A stretch of 64,000 bases of DNA, taken from contig NZ_FNHL01000001.1 of NCBI RefSeq assembly GCF_900103715.1, forward strand, positions 477,295 to 541,294. The letters are read 5' to 3'. The notes under the pieces were generated by a model that was not told the origin of the DNA, ran no database searches, and saw nothing but the letters and a program-made list of their open reading frames with translations. This DNA is from Halogranum gelatinilyticum (lineage in GTDB: Archaea > Halobacteriota > Halobacteria > Halobacteriales > Haloferacaceae). Both the position numbers and the translations under genes were made by a program. Below, in pieces: positions 7,729-16,216 of this stretch (within the stretch, counting starts at the first letter, position 1; each line of letters begins with the position of its first letter).

Positions 7729-8685
7729 ATGCCTACCCAAGAGCGCGGCGGTCTCCCACTCGACGGACTCGTGTTGCTCTGGGCCGCCCGACGCAGCGGT
7801 GTCCTCGACGCCCTGCTGGAGAGTGCCGGCACCCCCGAGGAGGTCGCCGAGACGGCGGGCGTCACCGAACACGCCGCCCGCGTGACCGTCGACGGTCTCG
7901 AAGCGATGGGCTTTCTGAAGCAGGTCGGTTCGGAGTACGAGATCACGAACCGCACGCTCGGCTTCCTCGCGAAGCGGGACGTCCGCTCCATCGGCCGCCT
8001 GTCGCACGCGCTGGACGTGTTCGACCTCTGGACCGCGCTGCCGGAGACGATGGCCTCGGGCGAGGAACCTCCGAAACCTGCCGACTGGACGCGCAACCGA
8101 CTCGGCGCGCAAGCCGCCACCGACGAGACAGTCGTCCGCGCTTGCGTGACCGCCGCCGTCCGCGAGGCTCCCGAGGCGACCCGCACCCTCGACGTCGCCG
8201 GTGGGTCGGGCGTCTACGCGCGTGAGTTCGTCGCCCGCGGCCACGAGGTGATGCTCGCCGACGACCCCGACGTCGTCGATGTCGTCTCGCCGCTACTCGA
8301 ACCGACCGCTGTCGACCTCGCGACGACGGAACTGCCGTCGCTGTCCGGTCTCGACGGTTCCTTCGGCCTCGCGGTCGGCGTCGACGCCCTTCGGCGGTTC
8401 GACCCCGGCGAGGCCGCCACTCTCGTCGCCAGCGCGGCCGACACGCTCGCACCGGGAGGAACGCTCGTCTTCGTCGACGTGTTCGCGCGCGAGGACGAGT
8501 CCGCGAACGCGGACGATGCCATCGCCGTCGCGGTCGACGCGCTCGCGACCGGTGAGGGCGCGCTCCACGCTGAGACAGCCGTCCGCGAGTGGTTCGAGGC
8601 GGCTGGGCTGGCCGACGTCGTCGTCCGCGACGTTCCCGGGGCGTCTCGGCAGGCGGTCGTCGGCCACAAACCGGGCGACGGCTGA
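7729..8685 (+). CDS. Class I SAM-dependent methyltransferase with winged-helix N-terminus
   Basis: 318 aa. Residues 1-75 resemble the dimerisation winged helix of O-methyltransferases of the caffeate/hydroxyindole type (LLESAGTPEEVAETAGV, then a GFL turn). The catalytic part begins at TLDVAGGSGVYAREF, the SAM-binding motif I, near residue 154. The acidic residue at the end of strand 2 is in MLADDPDVV. It probably transfers a methyl group to a small-molecule hydroxyl, but the substrate cannot be read from sequence. It lies on the same strand as pcm, 89 bases downstream. Confidence 0.8.
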   Translation: MPTQERGGLPLDGLVLLWAARRSGVLDALLESAGTPEEVAETAGVTEHAARVTVDGLEAMGFLKQVGSEYEITNRTLGFLAKRDVRSIGRLSHALDVFDLWTALPETMASGEEPPKPADWTRNRLGAQAATDETVVRACVTAAVREAPEATRTLDVAGGSGVYAREFVARGHEVMLADDPDVVDVVSPLLEPTAVDLATTELPSLSGLDGSFGLAVGVDALRRFDPGEAATLVASAADTLAPGGTLVFVDVFAREDESANADDAIAVAVDALATGEGALHAETAVREWFEAAGLADVVVRDVPGASRQAVVGHKPGDG

Positions 8686-8774
8686 CTCTCCCCTGACAGA
8701 CCGCCGCGCGGTACGGACACTCTCGGCGGCCGACAAGCGCACAGTTGATTAGTCGCCACCACCGAGACGAGAGC

Positions 8775-9533
8775 ATGGACCCCGCCGTGCTCCGCGACGA
8801 CATGGTCGACGGACTGGAGGATGCACTGTCCGGCGAACTCGTCGACGAAGCCGTCGCCATGGCGATGCGCACCGTCCCCCGCCACGACTTCGTCGCCGAC
8901 CGTGCCTACGAGAACCGCGCCAGCGAACGCGGTGGAACCCGCGTCCTCGCCCCCGAAACCGTCGCTCGGATGCTCTCGGCACTCGACGCCGACGAGGAAC
9001 AGGATACCCTCGTCGTCGGCGCGGGCGTCGGCTACACGTCTGCTGTCGTCGCCGACCTCGTCGGCGGCCGCCACGTCCACGCCGTCGACATCAACCGGAG
9101 CGCGGTCATCGACGCGCGTGAAAACCTACAGAAAGCGGGCTACGACGCCGTCCTCGTCGACTGCCGCGACGGCGCGCGCGGCCTCCCCGAGTACGCCCCC
9201 TTCGACCGCATCCTCGTCGAAGCCGCGTCGGTTCGGCCGCCGCAGACGCTCTTGGATCAACTGGCCGACGACGGCCGGCTCGTCATGCCGATGGGCGGTC
9301 CCGAACAGACGCTCGTCGCCGTGGAACCCGACCCTGCGACCGGCTACGACGTCGTCGGCGAGTTCGGTCCCGCGGCGTTCAACCCCCTGCTCGTCGACGG
9401 CGAGCAGGCTGGCGGTCTCTCGCGCAACCGGACGGAACGCGAGGACCGCGAGTTCGCCCAGCAGGGCTACTTCGCCCCCTCCGGCTGGGAGTACGAGTGG
9501 GTCGACTGGGACGAGCGGCTAGACGGTCGGTAG
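8775..9533 (+). CDS. pcm: Protein-L-isoaspartate O-methyltransferase
   Basis: 252 aa. It repairs isoaspartyl residues in damaged proteins by SAM-dependent carboxyl methylation. The N-terminal PRHDFV motif near residue 35, the SAM motif VVGAGVGYTSAVV, the VDINRS acidic loop, and LVMPMGGPEQTLV with its downstream strand are all characteristic of the Pcm family. The ATG at 8775 gives the expected N-terminus; the upstream ATG at 8745 adds ten poorly conserved residues. The preceding gene is a small-molecule methyltransferase on the same strand. Confidence 0.9.
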   Translation: MDPAVLRDDMVDGLEDALSGELVDEAVAMAMRTVPRHDFVADRAYENRASERGGTRVLAPETVARMLSALDADEEQDTLVVGAGVGYTSAVVADLVGGRHVHAVDINRSAVIDARENLQKAGYDAVLVDCRDGARGLPEYAPFDRILVEAASVRPPQTLLDQLADDGRLVMPMGGPEQTLVAVEPDPATGYDVVGEFGPAAFNPLLVDGEQAGGLSRNRTEREDREFAQQGYFAPSGWEYEWVDWDERLDGR

Positions 9534-9558
9534 TCGTCGACGACTCGGCGGCCGCTGC

Positions 9559-10029
9559 CTATTCTCTGACGACCAGTATCTTCGTGTTCCCCCGCTCGTC
9601 GGCGAACTCGCTCCCGGCGGGTGGCTTGATGTCGATGACGAGCGTGCCGTCCTCCTGATTCGCCCGGAGTTCGGGCGCGACCGTTACCGTGGCTTTGCCG
9701 CTCGCGTCCGTCTCGGCCGTCTCGACGCCGTCGATGTCGGCGGTGCCACCCTTGACGACGACCGTCGCGTCCGAGACGGGATCACCGTCGGCACCGACGA
9801 CGGTCAGCTCGATGCTCTGCTCGCCGGGTGTGACGACTTCGTCGGTAGGGCGGGCGTCGAGTTCCGTGACCGTGAGCCCGCTGAGCCCGCCGAGCATACT
9901 CATCATCACCGAGAGGCTGGCGACGCCGACGACGAGGGCGATGACGAGCCGGATCGGCAACCCCTCGATTGCGCGTTCGTCCCCGTGGAAGCTGTTCTCG
10001 CGACCGAAGCGGCCGAGACTGTCGAACAT
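9559..10029 (-). CDS. Membrane-anchored protein with carboxypeptidase-regulatory-like domain
   Basis: 156 aa. A cytoplasmic N-terminus of about 25 residues is followed by one transmembrane helix (about 27-48, LVIALVVGVASLSVMMSML). The rest is an extracellular beta-sandwich of about 100 residues with the GDPVSDATVVVKGG and DASGKATVTV strands typical of Ig-like / peptidase-regulatory folds. It is probably a haloarchaeal DUF7382-type protein (from memory). The ATG at 10029 was preferred over longer starts, whose extra residues are antisense to the ATPase gene. It is divergent from the HerA-like ATPase with 96 bases between starts. Confidence 0.75.
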   Translation of the reverse strand: MFDSLGRFGRENSFHGDERAIEGLPIRLVIALVVGVASLSVMMSMLGGLSGLTVTELDARPTDEVVTPGEQSIELTVVGADGDPVSDATVVVKGGTADIDGVETAETDASGKATVTVAPELRANQEDGTLVIDIKPPAGSEFADERGNTKILVVRE

Positions 10030-10125
10030 GAGCCGGAGTTGTCCCGCTCTCCGGTATAAACCCTCGTCCGCCCCCGCTCGGCGTGGGGCGAGGCCTTTTG
10101 TCGGATGACAGGGCCACCGTCGCCC

Positions 10126-11199
10126 ATGCACGTCCTCGGCCGCACTGACGACGCGACAGCGTCCGCCGATGCGACAGCCCTCGCCGACGACACCGACTCG
10201 CTCCCGACCGGCCGCCTCGGCAGCTACCGCGCCCGCGACGGCAGTTCGGGCGCGCAGGTCGGCGTCGACCTCGACCGCCCGCACGCGGGTCTCGTCGTCG
10301 GCAAACGCGGCTCGGGGAAGTCCTACACGCTCGGCGTCCTCGCCGAAGCCGCCGCCCGCGCCGACGGCGTCGCGCCGGTCGTCGTCGACCCCATGGGCGT
10401 CTTCTCCGGTCTCACCCGCGGCGACCCGGACGTCCCGGCGTCGGCCGTGAGCGAACCGAGGGTCCGCGCCGACGCGCTCTCACCGACCGCGTGGCCGACG
10501 CTGCTCGGACTCGACGCGACGAGCGCGGCGGGGTCGCTCGTCTGGGAGGCGGCGACCGAGACCGCGACGCTCGACGGCATGGCCGAGTACGTCGCCGACG
10601 CGTCTGCCGGGGAGACGGCGACGCGTGCGGCCGCCAACCATCTCCGACTCGCCGACTCGTGGGACGTGTTCGCCCCGGACGGCCTCCGTGCATCCGACCT
10701 CACCGGCGACGAGGCGACGGTGCTGGACCTTTCGGGACGGCGACCGGCCGCGATGAACGCCGTCTGTGCGGCCGTCGCGAGCGGGCTGTACGAGGCTCGC
10801 GTCGCCGACGACACCGACCGCCTGCCGTGGCTCCTCGTCGACGAAGCGCACGCCTTCTTCGACGGCGTCGCGGCCGACCCCCTCCGGACGCTTCTCACCC
10901 GTGGACGCGCACCCGGCGTGAGTCTCGTCGCCGCGACCCAACGCCCCGGCGCGTTGCCCGACGTCGCCGTCTCCCAGGCCGACCTGCTCGTCGCCCACCG
11001 GCTGACCGCCGAGACCGACATCCGGGCACTGGCATCCGCCCAACCGACCTACCTCGGCGAGTCGCTCGCGAGTCGCCTCCCGCGGGGGACCGGCGAGGCA
11101 CTCGTCGTTGACGACGCGACCGAGTCCGTCCACGCCGTCTCGGTCCGCGAGCGTGACACGCCCCACGGCGGGGCGAGTGCTCGGGTGAGCGACCTCTGA
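10126..11199 (+). CDS. HerA/VirD4-like P-loop ATPase
   Basis: 357 aa. The Walker A loop GKRGSGKS lies at residues 59-66, Walker B LLVDEAH at 236-242, and a sensor-like TQRPG near residue 272, in the order of the HerA/FtsK-type ATPase fold. Such proteins pump DNA or act with partner nucleases, but neither NurA nor Mre11/Rad50 is adjacent, so the role is open. The ATG at 10126 sits next to a short intergenic region shared with the divergent membrane-anchored protein. The protein lacks an obvious HAS-barrel. Confidence 0.8.
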   Translation: MHVLGRTDDATASADATALADDTDSLPTGRLGSYRARDGSSGAQVGVDLDRPHAGLVVGKRGSGKSYTLGVLAEAAARADGVAPVVVDPMGVFSGLTRGDPDVPASAVSEPRVRADALSPTAWPTLLGLDATSAAGSLVWEAATETATLDGMAEYVADASAGETATRAAANHLRLADSWDVFAPDGLRASDLTGDEATVLDLSGRRPAAMNAVCAAVASGLYEARVADDTDRLPWLLVDEAHAFFDGVAADPLRTLLTRGRAPGVSLVAATQRPGALPDVAVSQADLLVAHRLTAETDIRALASAQPTYLGESLASRLPRGTGEALVVDDATESVHAVSVRERDTPHGGASARVSDL

Positions 11200-11267
11200 C
11201 GCCGGATTCGAAAGGCCCCTAAACCGTGGCGACGAGCAGTCGAACGAATGAGCGAGGCGAGCCGTCG

Positions 11268-11612
11268 ATGAAGACCGAGCAGGTCGAGGCCGTCGCCCTC
11301 GTCGCACTCGGCGGATTCAGCGGTGCCGTCCTCCGGTACGGCGTCGGTCTCGCGCTGCCGGACGTCGCGGGGACCCTCGTCGCCAACGTCGTCGGCAGCT
11401 TCGTCCTCGGTCTCTTCGTCTCCGTCGCGGCGACCCGCCGGACGCGGCTCTTCCTCGGAACCGGCCTCCTCTCGTCGTTTACCACGTACAGCACGTTCGC
11501 CGTCGAGACGGCCCAGCTCGGCCCGCTCGCCGGGACGGCCAACGTCGGCGTCACCTACCTGCTCGGCTTCCTCGCGGCGGGGCTGGGCCTGGCGCTGGGA
11601 GGGCGACGGTGA
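11268..11612 (+). CDS. crcB1: Fluoride exporter subunit CrcB/Fluc (first of a pair)
   Basis: 114 aa with four hydrophobic helices. GGFSGAVLRYG, the pore asparagine in LVANVVGS, and the central Na-site/phenylalanine-box motif FTTYSTF are family hallmarks. Fluc channels export fluoride as antiparallel dimers. Here the second, related subunit follows with a four-base overlap (GTGA), which implies a heterodimer. A GTG start at 11226 would add 14 unconserved residues; the ATG at 11268 is preferred. Confidence 0.88.
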   Translation: MKTEQVEAVALVALGGFSGAVLRYGVGLALPDVAGTLVANVVGSFVLGLFVSVAATRRTRLFLGTGLLSSFTTYSTFAVETAQLGPLAGTANVGVTYLLGFLAAGLGLALGGRR

Positions 11613-11977
11613 CGGCTGAGGGGGTCCTGCCGGCACTGCTCGTCGGTCTCGGCGGGATGCTCGGAGCCGTCTCGCGGCATCTCGTCGGCCAACGGCTGGA
11701 GAGCAGTCGGGCGACGCTCGTCGTCAACGTCCTCGGCAGTGTCGCGCTCGGAGCGGTCGTCGCGGGACAGCTCTCTGGGGCGTTCAGCGAGACGGCGGGG
11801 CTGCTCTTCGGAACGGGGTTCTGTGGCGCGTTCACGACGTTCTCCTCGTTCGCCGTGGAGGTCGCAAGCCGTTCGGGAGAGGGCCGGACCGTCGCTGCGG
11901 GGCGGTACGCCGTGACGAACTTGGCGGGCGCGCTCCTCGGCGTCGGCGTCGGTGCCGGTCTCGTCAGTCTCCTGTGA
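11609..11977 (+). CDS. crcB2: Fluoride exporter subunit CrcB/Fluc (second of a pair)
   Basis: 122 aa with four helices. GGMLGAVSRHLVGQ, LVVNVLGS and FTTFSSFAVE correspond one-to-one with motifs in the upstream subunit, showing paralogy. It starts with GTG overlapping the previous stop, so translation is coupled and a fixed subunit ratio is likely. The pair acts in the cytoplasmic membrane. No fluoride riboswitch is apparent upstream. Confidence 0.87.
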   Translation: MTAEGVLPALLVGLGGMLGAVSRHLVGQRLESSRATLVVNVLGSVALGAVVAGQLSGAFSETAGLLFGTGFCGAFTTFSSFAVEVASRSGEGRTVAAGRYAVTNLAGALLGVGVGAGLVSLL

Positions 11978-12137
11978 GCGTCGCCTCGGCTGCTCGCTGT
12001 GCGTCTCGTCGGTCGCGGTGCCGTCGGTCGTGCTGTTGATCGGTGCTGTCGGTCGATTCTGTCGTTCGCTTCGCTCTCTCTACTCCTGATTCGCGCGAGA
12101 AAAGTACCATCTCAACGTACATTCTCTCTGAGATATG

Positions 12138-12146
12138 TTTAAGTAT
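12138..12146 (+). promoter_or_regulatory. TATA-like box of the pil operon
   Basis: TTTAAGTAT is the strongest AT-rich box in the 276-base gap before pilB. It lies about 110 bases before the ATG, predicting an untranslated leader of roughly 85-90 bases, unlike the leaderless genes around it. Confidence 0.5.
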
Positions 12147-12188
12147 TTGCGGACTGTCTAGAGAACCTGACGATTACTGGCAGAGCGG

Positions 12189-12202
12189 CCCGCTTAAGCG
12201 GG
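12189..12202 (+). promoter_or_regulatory. Perfect 14-bp palindrome in the pilB leader
   Basis: CCCGCTTAAGCGGG is perfectly self-complementary. It falls inside the predicted 5' untranslated leader of the pil operon, about 52 bases before the pilB ATG. It could be an operator or an RNA hairpin; which cannot be told from the sequence. Confidence 0.4.
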
Positions 12203-12253
12203 ATGCTGGGCACACACGTGCGACAGCAGTCGCTCGGCCGAATCACCCATCTC

Positions 12254-14173
12254 ATGAGTAATAATAACGACACGACACCGGACAGCGACGTGCTAACCTC
12301 TGACACTGACGAGACACTCCCCACCGAACGGTCCGAAGACGATCTGCCGACGTCGGGCATCGGTGGCCTGCCGACCGCCCGCGCCGACCAGCGTCTCCGC
12401 CGCCACGAGGCAGAGCCGCCCATCGACGAGGCCGACCCACCCGCGCTCGTCACCGACGAGGACTTTGTCCACCCGGAGACGACGGATATGCCGCCCGAAG
12501 ACATCCGGGCGGCCATCCTCCGCGAGGTGAAGGAGTACTTCGAACAGCTTGCCGCCCAATACGAGGCAGGCGACGCCAAGCACGGTGAGGAACGATGGTT
12601 CGACTTCGCCCGTGAGACCCTCGTCCCGACCGACGAGTTCATCGAGACTCGGTGGTTCAACTTCGACTACCTCGACCAGTACGAACAGGTCGACCGCTAC
12701 TGGGTGAACAAGCCCTTCGCGTACGTCACGGTCCTCTACGACCGCGAGGGCAAGTCGTTCCGCTACCACGTCACCGAGCCGGTGCTCAACCCCTTCGAGC
12801 AGTACGCCAAAGACGACCTCGTCCGCGTCGTCCGCAACAGCCTCATGTACGAAGAGATCGAGACCACGGACGACCGCGAGGCGTTGTTCGCGACGAAGGT
12901 CAGCGAGATCGTCGACGACCACGCCGCGACCGTCGACGTCGGCACGGTCCACAAGCTCATCTACTATCTGTTCAGAGACTTCCTCGACTTCGGCCACATC
13001 GACCCGTTGATGCGCGACCCCGACATCGAGGACATCTCCTGTGACGGCGCGGGCGTCCCCGTGTTCGTCTACCACTGCGAGTTCCGCGACCTCCGGACGA
13101 ACGTCGTCTTCGAGGGGCAGCCCCTGAACTCGCTGACGGTCAGACTCGCCCAGCGGGCGGGCAAACACATCTCCGTGTCGAACCCGCTCGTCGACGCCAG
13201 CCTGCCGGACGGCTCGCGTATCCAGCTGACGCTCGGGACCGACGTCAGTGCGCGCGGTTCGAACTTCACCATCCGCAAGTTCGCAGACATCCCGTACAGC
13301 CCGGTCGACATGATCAACTGGAACACCTTCGACGTCGACCAACTGGCCTACCTCTGGCTGGCCATCGAGAACAACCGCTCGCTCGTCATCGCGGGCGGGA
13401 CGGGGTCGGGCAAGACCACGGCGATGAACGCCGTGTCCTTCTTCATCCCGCCGGACTCGAAGGTCGTCTCCATCGAGGACACCCGCGAGATCACGCTGCC
13501 GCACGACAACTGGATTCAGGGGACGACGCGCCCATCCGCGACGGCCGACGGCCGCGGCGAGATCGGCACCTACGAACTCCTGCAGGCCTCGTTGCGCCAA
13601 CGCCCCGAGTACATCCTCGTCGGCGAGATCCGCACGGAGCCGAAGGTCGCGATGACCTTCTTCCAGGCCATCGGGACGGGCCACACCGCCTACTCGACGT
13701 TCCACGCCGATTCCGTGGAGTCGTTCCTGAGCCGCCTGGAGAACCCGCCGCTCGGCGTGCCTGCCCAGATGATCCAGGACCTCGACATCGTCTGCATCCA
13801 GAAGCAGGTCTTCCAGGGCGACCAACGGGTCCGCCGCAACGTCCGCATCGCCGAAGTCACCCGTGGCGACAGCCACGACTCCGTCGAGACCTACACCGTG
13901 TTCGACCGCGACCCCCGGACCGACGAGTTCGTCCAGAAGAACGAGTCGCTCGCGCTCCGGAACGTCGCCGAGCTTCGCGGCTGGAGCGACGAAGACCTCG
14001 CGAGCGAGCTGGCGAACCGCCGGACCGTCCTCGCGTATCTCGTCGACAACGAGATCACCGACTACCGGGGGGTCGCATCGACGATTCACATGTTCGCCCG
14101 CGACCCGGAGTACGTCCTCGGACTCATCGAGCGCGACGAACTCGACCCAACGTCGTTCCCGTCGGAGGCCTAA
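12254..14173 (+). CDS. pilB: Type IV pilus assembly ATPase PilB
   Basis: 639 aa. This secretion/assembly ATPase drives pilus polymerisation on the cytoplasmic side. An acidic, disordered N-terminus (1-95) is followed by an archaeal N-terminal domain, then the GSPII_E core. Walker A is GGTGSGKTT at residues 381-389, the Asp box is VSIEDTREI, Walker B is YILVGEIRTE, and the His box GTGHTAYSTFHAD follows. The ATG at 12254 (MSNNNDTTP) was chosen; the ATG at 12203 would start inside the palindrome. pilC begins right at the stop codon and the pilin gene follows, so the three form one operon. Confidence 0.93.
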   Translation: MSNNNDTTPDSDVLTSDTDETLPTERSEDDLPTSGIGGLPTARADQRLRRHEAEPPIDEADPPALVTDEDFVHPETTDMPPEDIRAAILREVKEYFEQLAAQYEAGDAKHGEERWFDFARETLVPTDEFIETRWFNFDYLDQYEQVDRYWVNKPFAYVTVLYDREGKSFRYHVTEPVLNPFEQYAKDDLVRVVRNSLMYEEIETTDDREALFATKVSEIVDDHAATVDVGTVHKLIYYLFRDFLDFGHIDPLMRDPDIEDISCDGAGVPVFVYHCEFRDLRTNVVFEGQPLNSLTVRLAQRAGKHISVSNPLVDASLPDGSRIQLTLGTDVSARGSNFTIRKFADIPYSPVDMINWNTFDVDQLAYLWLAIENNRSLVIAGGTGSGKTTAMNAVSFFIPPDSKVVSIEDTREITLPHDNWIQGTTRPSATADGRGEIGTYELLQASLRQRPEYILVGEIRTEPKVAMTFFQAIGTGHTAYSTFHADSVESFLSRLENPPLGVPAQMIQDLDIVCIQKQVFQGDQRVRRNVRIAEVTRGDSHDSVETYTVFDRDPRTDEFVQKNESLALRNVAELRGWSDEDLASELANRRTVLAYLVDNEITDYRGVASTIHMFARDPEYVLGLIERDELDPTSFPSEA

Positions 14174-16213
14174 ATGGCAGCGAGCAACGCGGGCATGAAC
14201 GAAGTTCCGCTGCCCGAGTACGAAGTCGGCCAGTACTTCCCGGTCCAGCCCGAGCTGGACGCGGAGAGCTGGCAGGCACTGAAGGACGAGTACGGACTGA
14301 TCCGTGCGTACTTCAAGACGCACGCCGACGACTACCACCAGCTCCAGCGGTCGCTCAATCAGGCCCGGATGGGCGTGACGTACGACCGGTATCTGGAGCG
14401 AGCGGTCCACTACAGCGGGGCCGCCACGCTCGTCGGCCTGCTCCTCGGCCTGTTGACCGCCTACCTCCTCGCGCAGGCGGGGATGCTCGACGGTCTCCGG
14501 GCACCGAACGCGGTCCCCGGCGGCCTCGCCGTGATGGCCAGCGGCTTCAAAGTCGCCATCGCCGCGGGACTCATCACCCTCATCTCAGCGGCGACGTTCG
14601 GCGGTGGAACGTGGGCGTATCTGTATCTCGCGCCCGGCCAGAAGGCCAGCACGCGACGCCGGAGTATCGACTTCACGCTCCCGCACGCCATCGTCTTCAT
14701 GTACGCCATGTCGTACGGCGGCATGAACTTCGTCGAAGTCATCTCGAAGCTGGCCGACTCCCGAGACGCCTACGGCGCGGTCGCCGAGGAGTTCGACATG
14801 GTCCACCGTGACGTCGAACTGTTCGGCAACGACCTCTACACGAGTCTGCGGAACGCCCGCAACCTGACGCCGAGTGATAACCTCGAACAGTTCATCGACG
14901 ACATGGTCAGCGTCCTCGACTCCGGCGGTGACATCACCGCCTTCCTCGAAGAACAGAGCGCGCGGTATCTCCGTCGCGCACAGGAGGAGCAGGAGGACTT
15001 CCTCGAGACCCTGTCGGTCATGAGCGAGGTCTTCATCGTCGGCTTCGTCGCCGCCCCGCTGTTCCTCATCGTCATCCTGATGATCATCAGCGTCCTCGGC
15101 GGCCAAGCCATCGGCCAGATGGCGGTACTCATCTACCTCGGACTGCCGCTGGGCGTCGCGGGCTTCATCGTCCTGCTGTCGACGATGTCGGAACCGTACA
15201 AACAGCCCGAGACCCACCTCGCAATCGACGAGGACGGCGACGTCGAAATCGACGGCTCGCAGCTCTCGGACGACCCGGAGTATCTCGCCTTCGCCGAGTC
15301 ACACCGCTGGGACGGTCTCCGCGACTACCTCGACAACCCGCTCGGAGCGGTCCGGGCGACGCCCGTGTTCACGCTCGTCGCCACTGTTCCCGCTGCGATG
15401 CTCTACGTCGCCGGCGTGGTACTCCTGGGCCTCGTGCCGACCTCGACCGACGCGCTCCTCGCGGATCCGATCACCGCGACGACGCTCCTCGTCGTCGTTC
15501 CGATGCTCCTCGTGACGGTGCCGCTCTCGGTGTTCCACGAACTGAAGCGCGGCCACGACAACGAGATCGTCCGTCGCTTCCCGGACACGCTGAACATCCT
15601 CTCCAGCGCCAACAACATGGGGATTCAGCTGACCGAGGCGTTCGACATCGTCGCCCGCTGGTCGACCGGCAAGTTCGCCGACGAGCTCCGGACCGTCCGC
15701 AACGACATCCGGTGGAACGGTGACACCCGCAAGGCGCTCCTGCGCTTTGCGAACCGCCTCGACGTCCCGCCACTGTCGCGAACGATCAAGCTCATCGCCG
15801 ACGGCGGCTCGTCGAGCAGTGACCTCTCGCGGCTCCTCAGCATCGCCGCCGAGGACACGCGCAACCAGTACACCATCTCGCGGGACCGAAAGCGCGCCAT
15901 GACGTCGTACATCGCCGTCGTCGTCATCGGCTTCCTGGTCTACCTGATGGTCATCGCGCTGCTCAACACGAGCTACCTCGGCCCGCTCTCGGAGATCAGT
16001 GGCACGGCTGCCACCGGCTCGATGACCGGGCTGCCGGGTGTCACCGCGATCCCCATCGACACGTACCGCATGTTGTTCTTCCACTCCGTGTTGGTCCAGG
16101 CCATCGGCTGCGGACTCATCACCGGAATGCTCTCGGACAACGACCTACTCGCCGGACTGAAATACGCCATCGCGATGGTGCTTGTCGCCACGCTGGTCTT
16201 CCAGTTCATCTAA
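14174..16213 (+). CDS. pilC: Type IV pilus membrane core protein PilC (TadC-like)
   Basis: 679 aa. Two T2SF modules are arranged in tandem, as in other archaeal PilC proteins. In the first half, predicted helices are at about 80-101 and 124-152, with a helical cytoplasmic module at 165-280 and helices at about 286-345. The second half repeats the pattern, ending in hydrophobic segments near 575-600 and 640-679. The protein anchors PilB and the growing pilus in the membrane. Its ATG follows the pilB stop without a gap, indicating coupled translation. Confidence 0.93.
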   Translation: MAASNAGMNEVPLPEYEVGQYFPVQPELDAESWQALKDEYGLIRAYFKTHADDYHQLQRSLNQARMGVTYDRYLERAVHYSGAATLVGLLLGLLTAYLLAQAGMLDGLRAPNAVPGGLAVMASGFKVAIAAGLITLISAATFGGGTWAYLYLAPGQKASTRRRSIDFTLPHAIVFMYAMSYGGMNFVEVISKLADSRDAYGAVAEEFDMVHRDVELFGNDLYTSLRNARNLTPSDNLEQFIDDMVSVLDSGGDITAFLEEQSARYLRRAQEEQEDFLETLSVMSEVFIVGFVAAPLFLIVILMIISVLGGQAIGQMAVLIYLGLPLGVAGFIVLLSTMSEPYKQPETHLAIDEDGDVEIDGSQLSDDPEYLAFAESHRWDGLRDYLDNPLGAVRATPVFTLVATVPAAMLYVAGVVLLGLVPTSTDALLADPITATTLLVVVPMLLVTVPLSVFHELKRGHDNEIVRRFPDTLNILSSANNMGIQLTEAFDIVARWSTGKFADELRTVRNDIRWNGDTRKALLRFANRLDVPPLSRTIKLIADGGSSSSDLSRLLSIAAEDTRNQYTISRDRKRAMTSYIAVVVIGFLVYLMVIALLNTSYLGPLSEISGTAATGSMTGLPGVTAIPIDTYRMLFFHSVLVQAIGCGLITGMLSDNDLLAGLKYAIAMVLVATLVFQFI

Positions 16214-16216
16214 GCC

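Noticed and set aside
12043-12261. 72-aa forward ORF in the gap before pilB
   Set aside because: It spans the pilB TATA box and palindrome and has no recognisable features.
12293-14410. 705-residue reverse-strand ORF over pilB
   Set aside because: It lacks any motif, is rich in Val/Asp/Arg/Leu as expected for the antisense of GC-rich codons, and the forward frame is clearly pilB.
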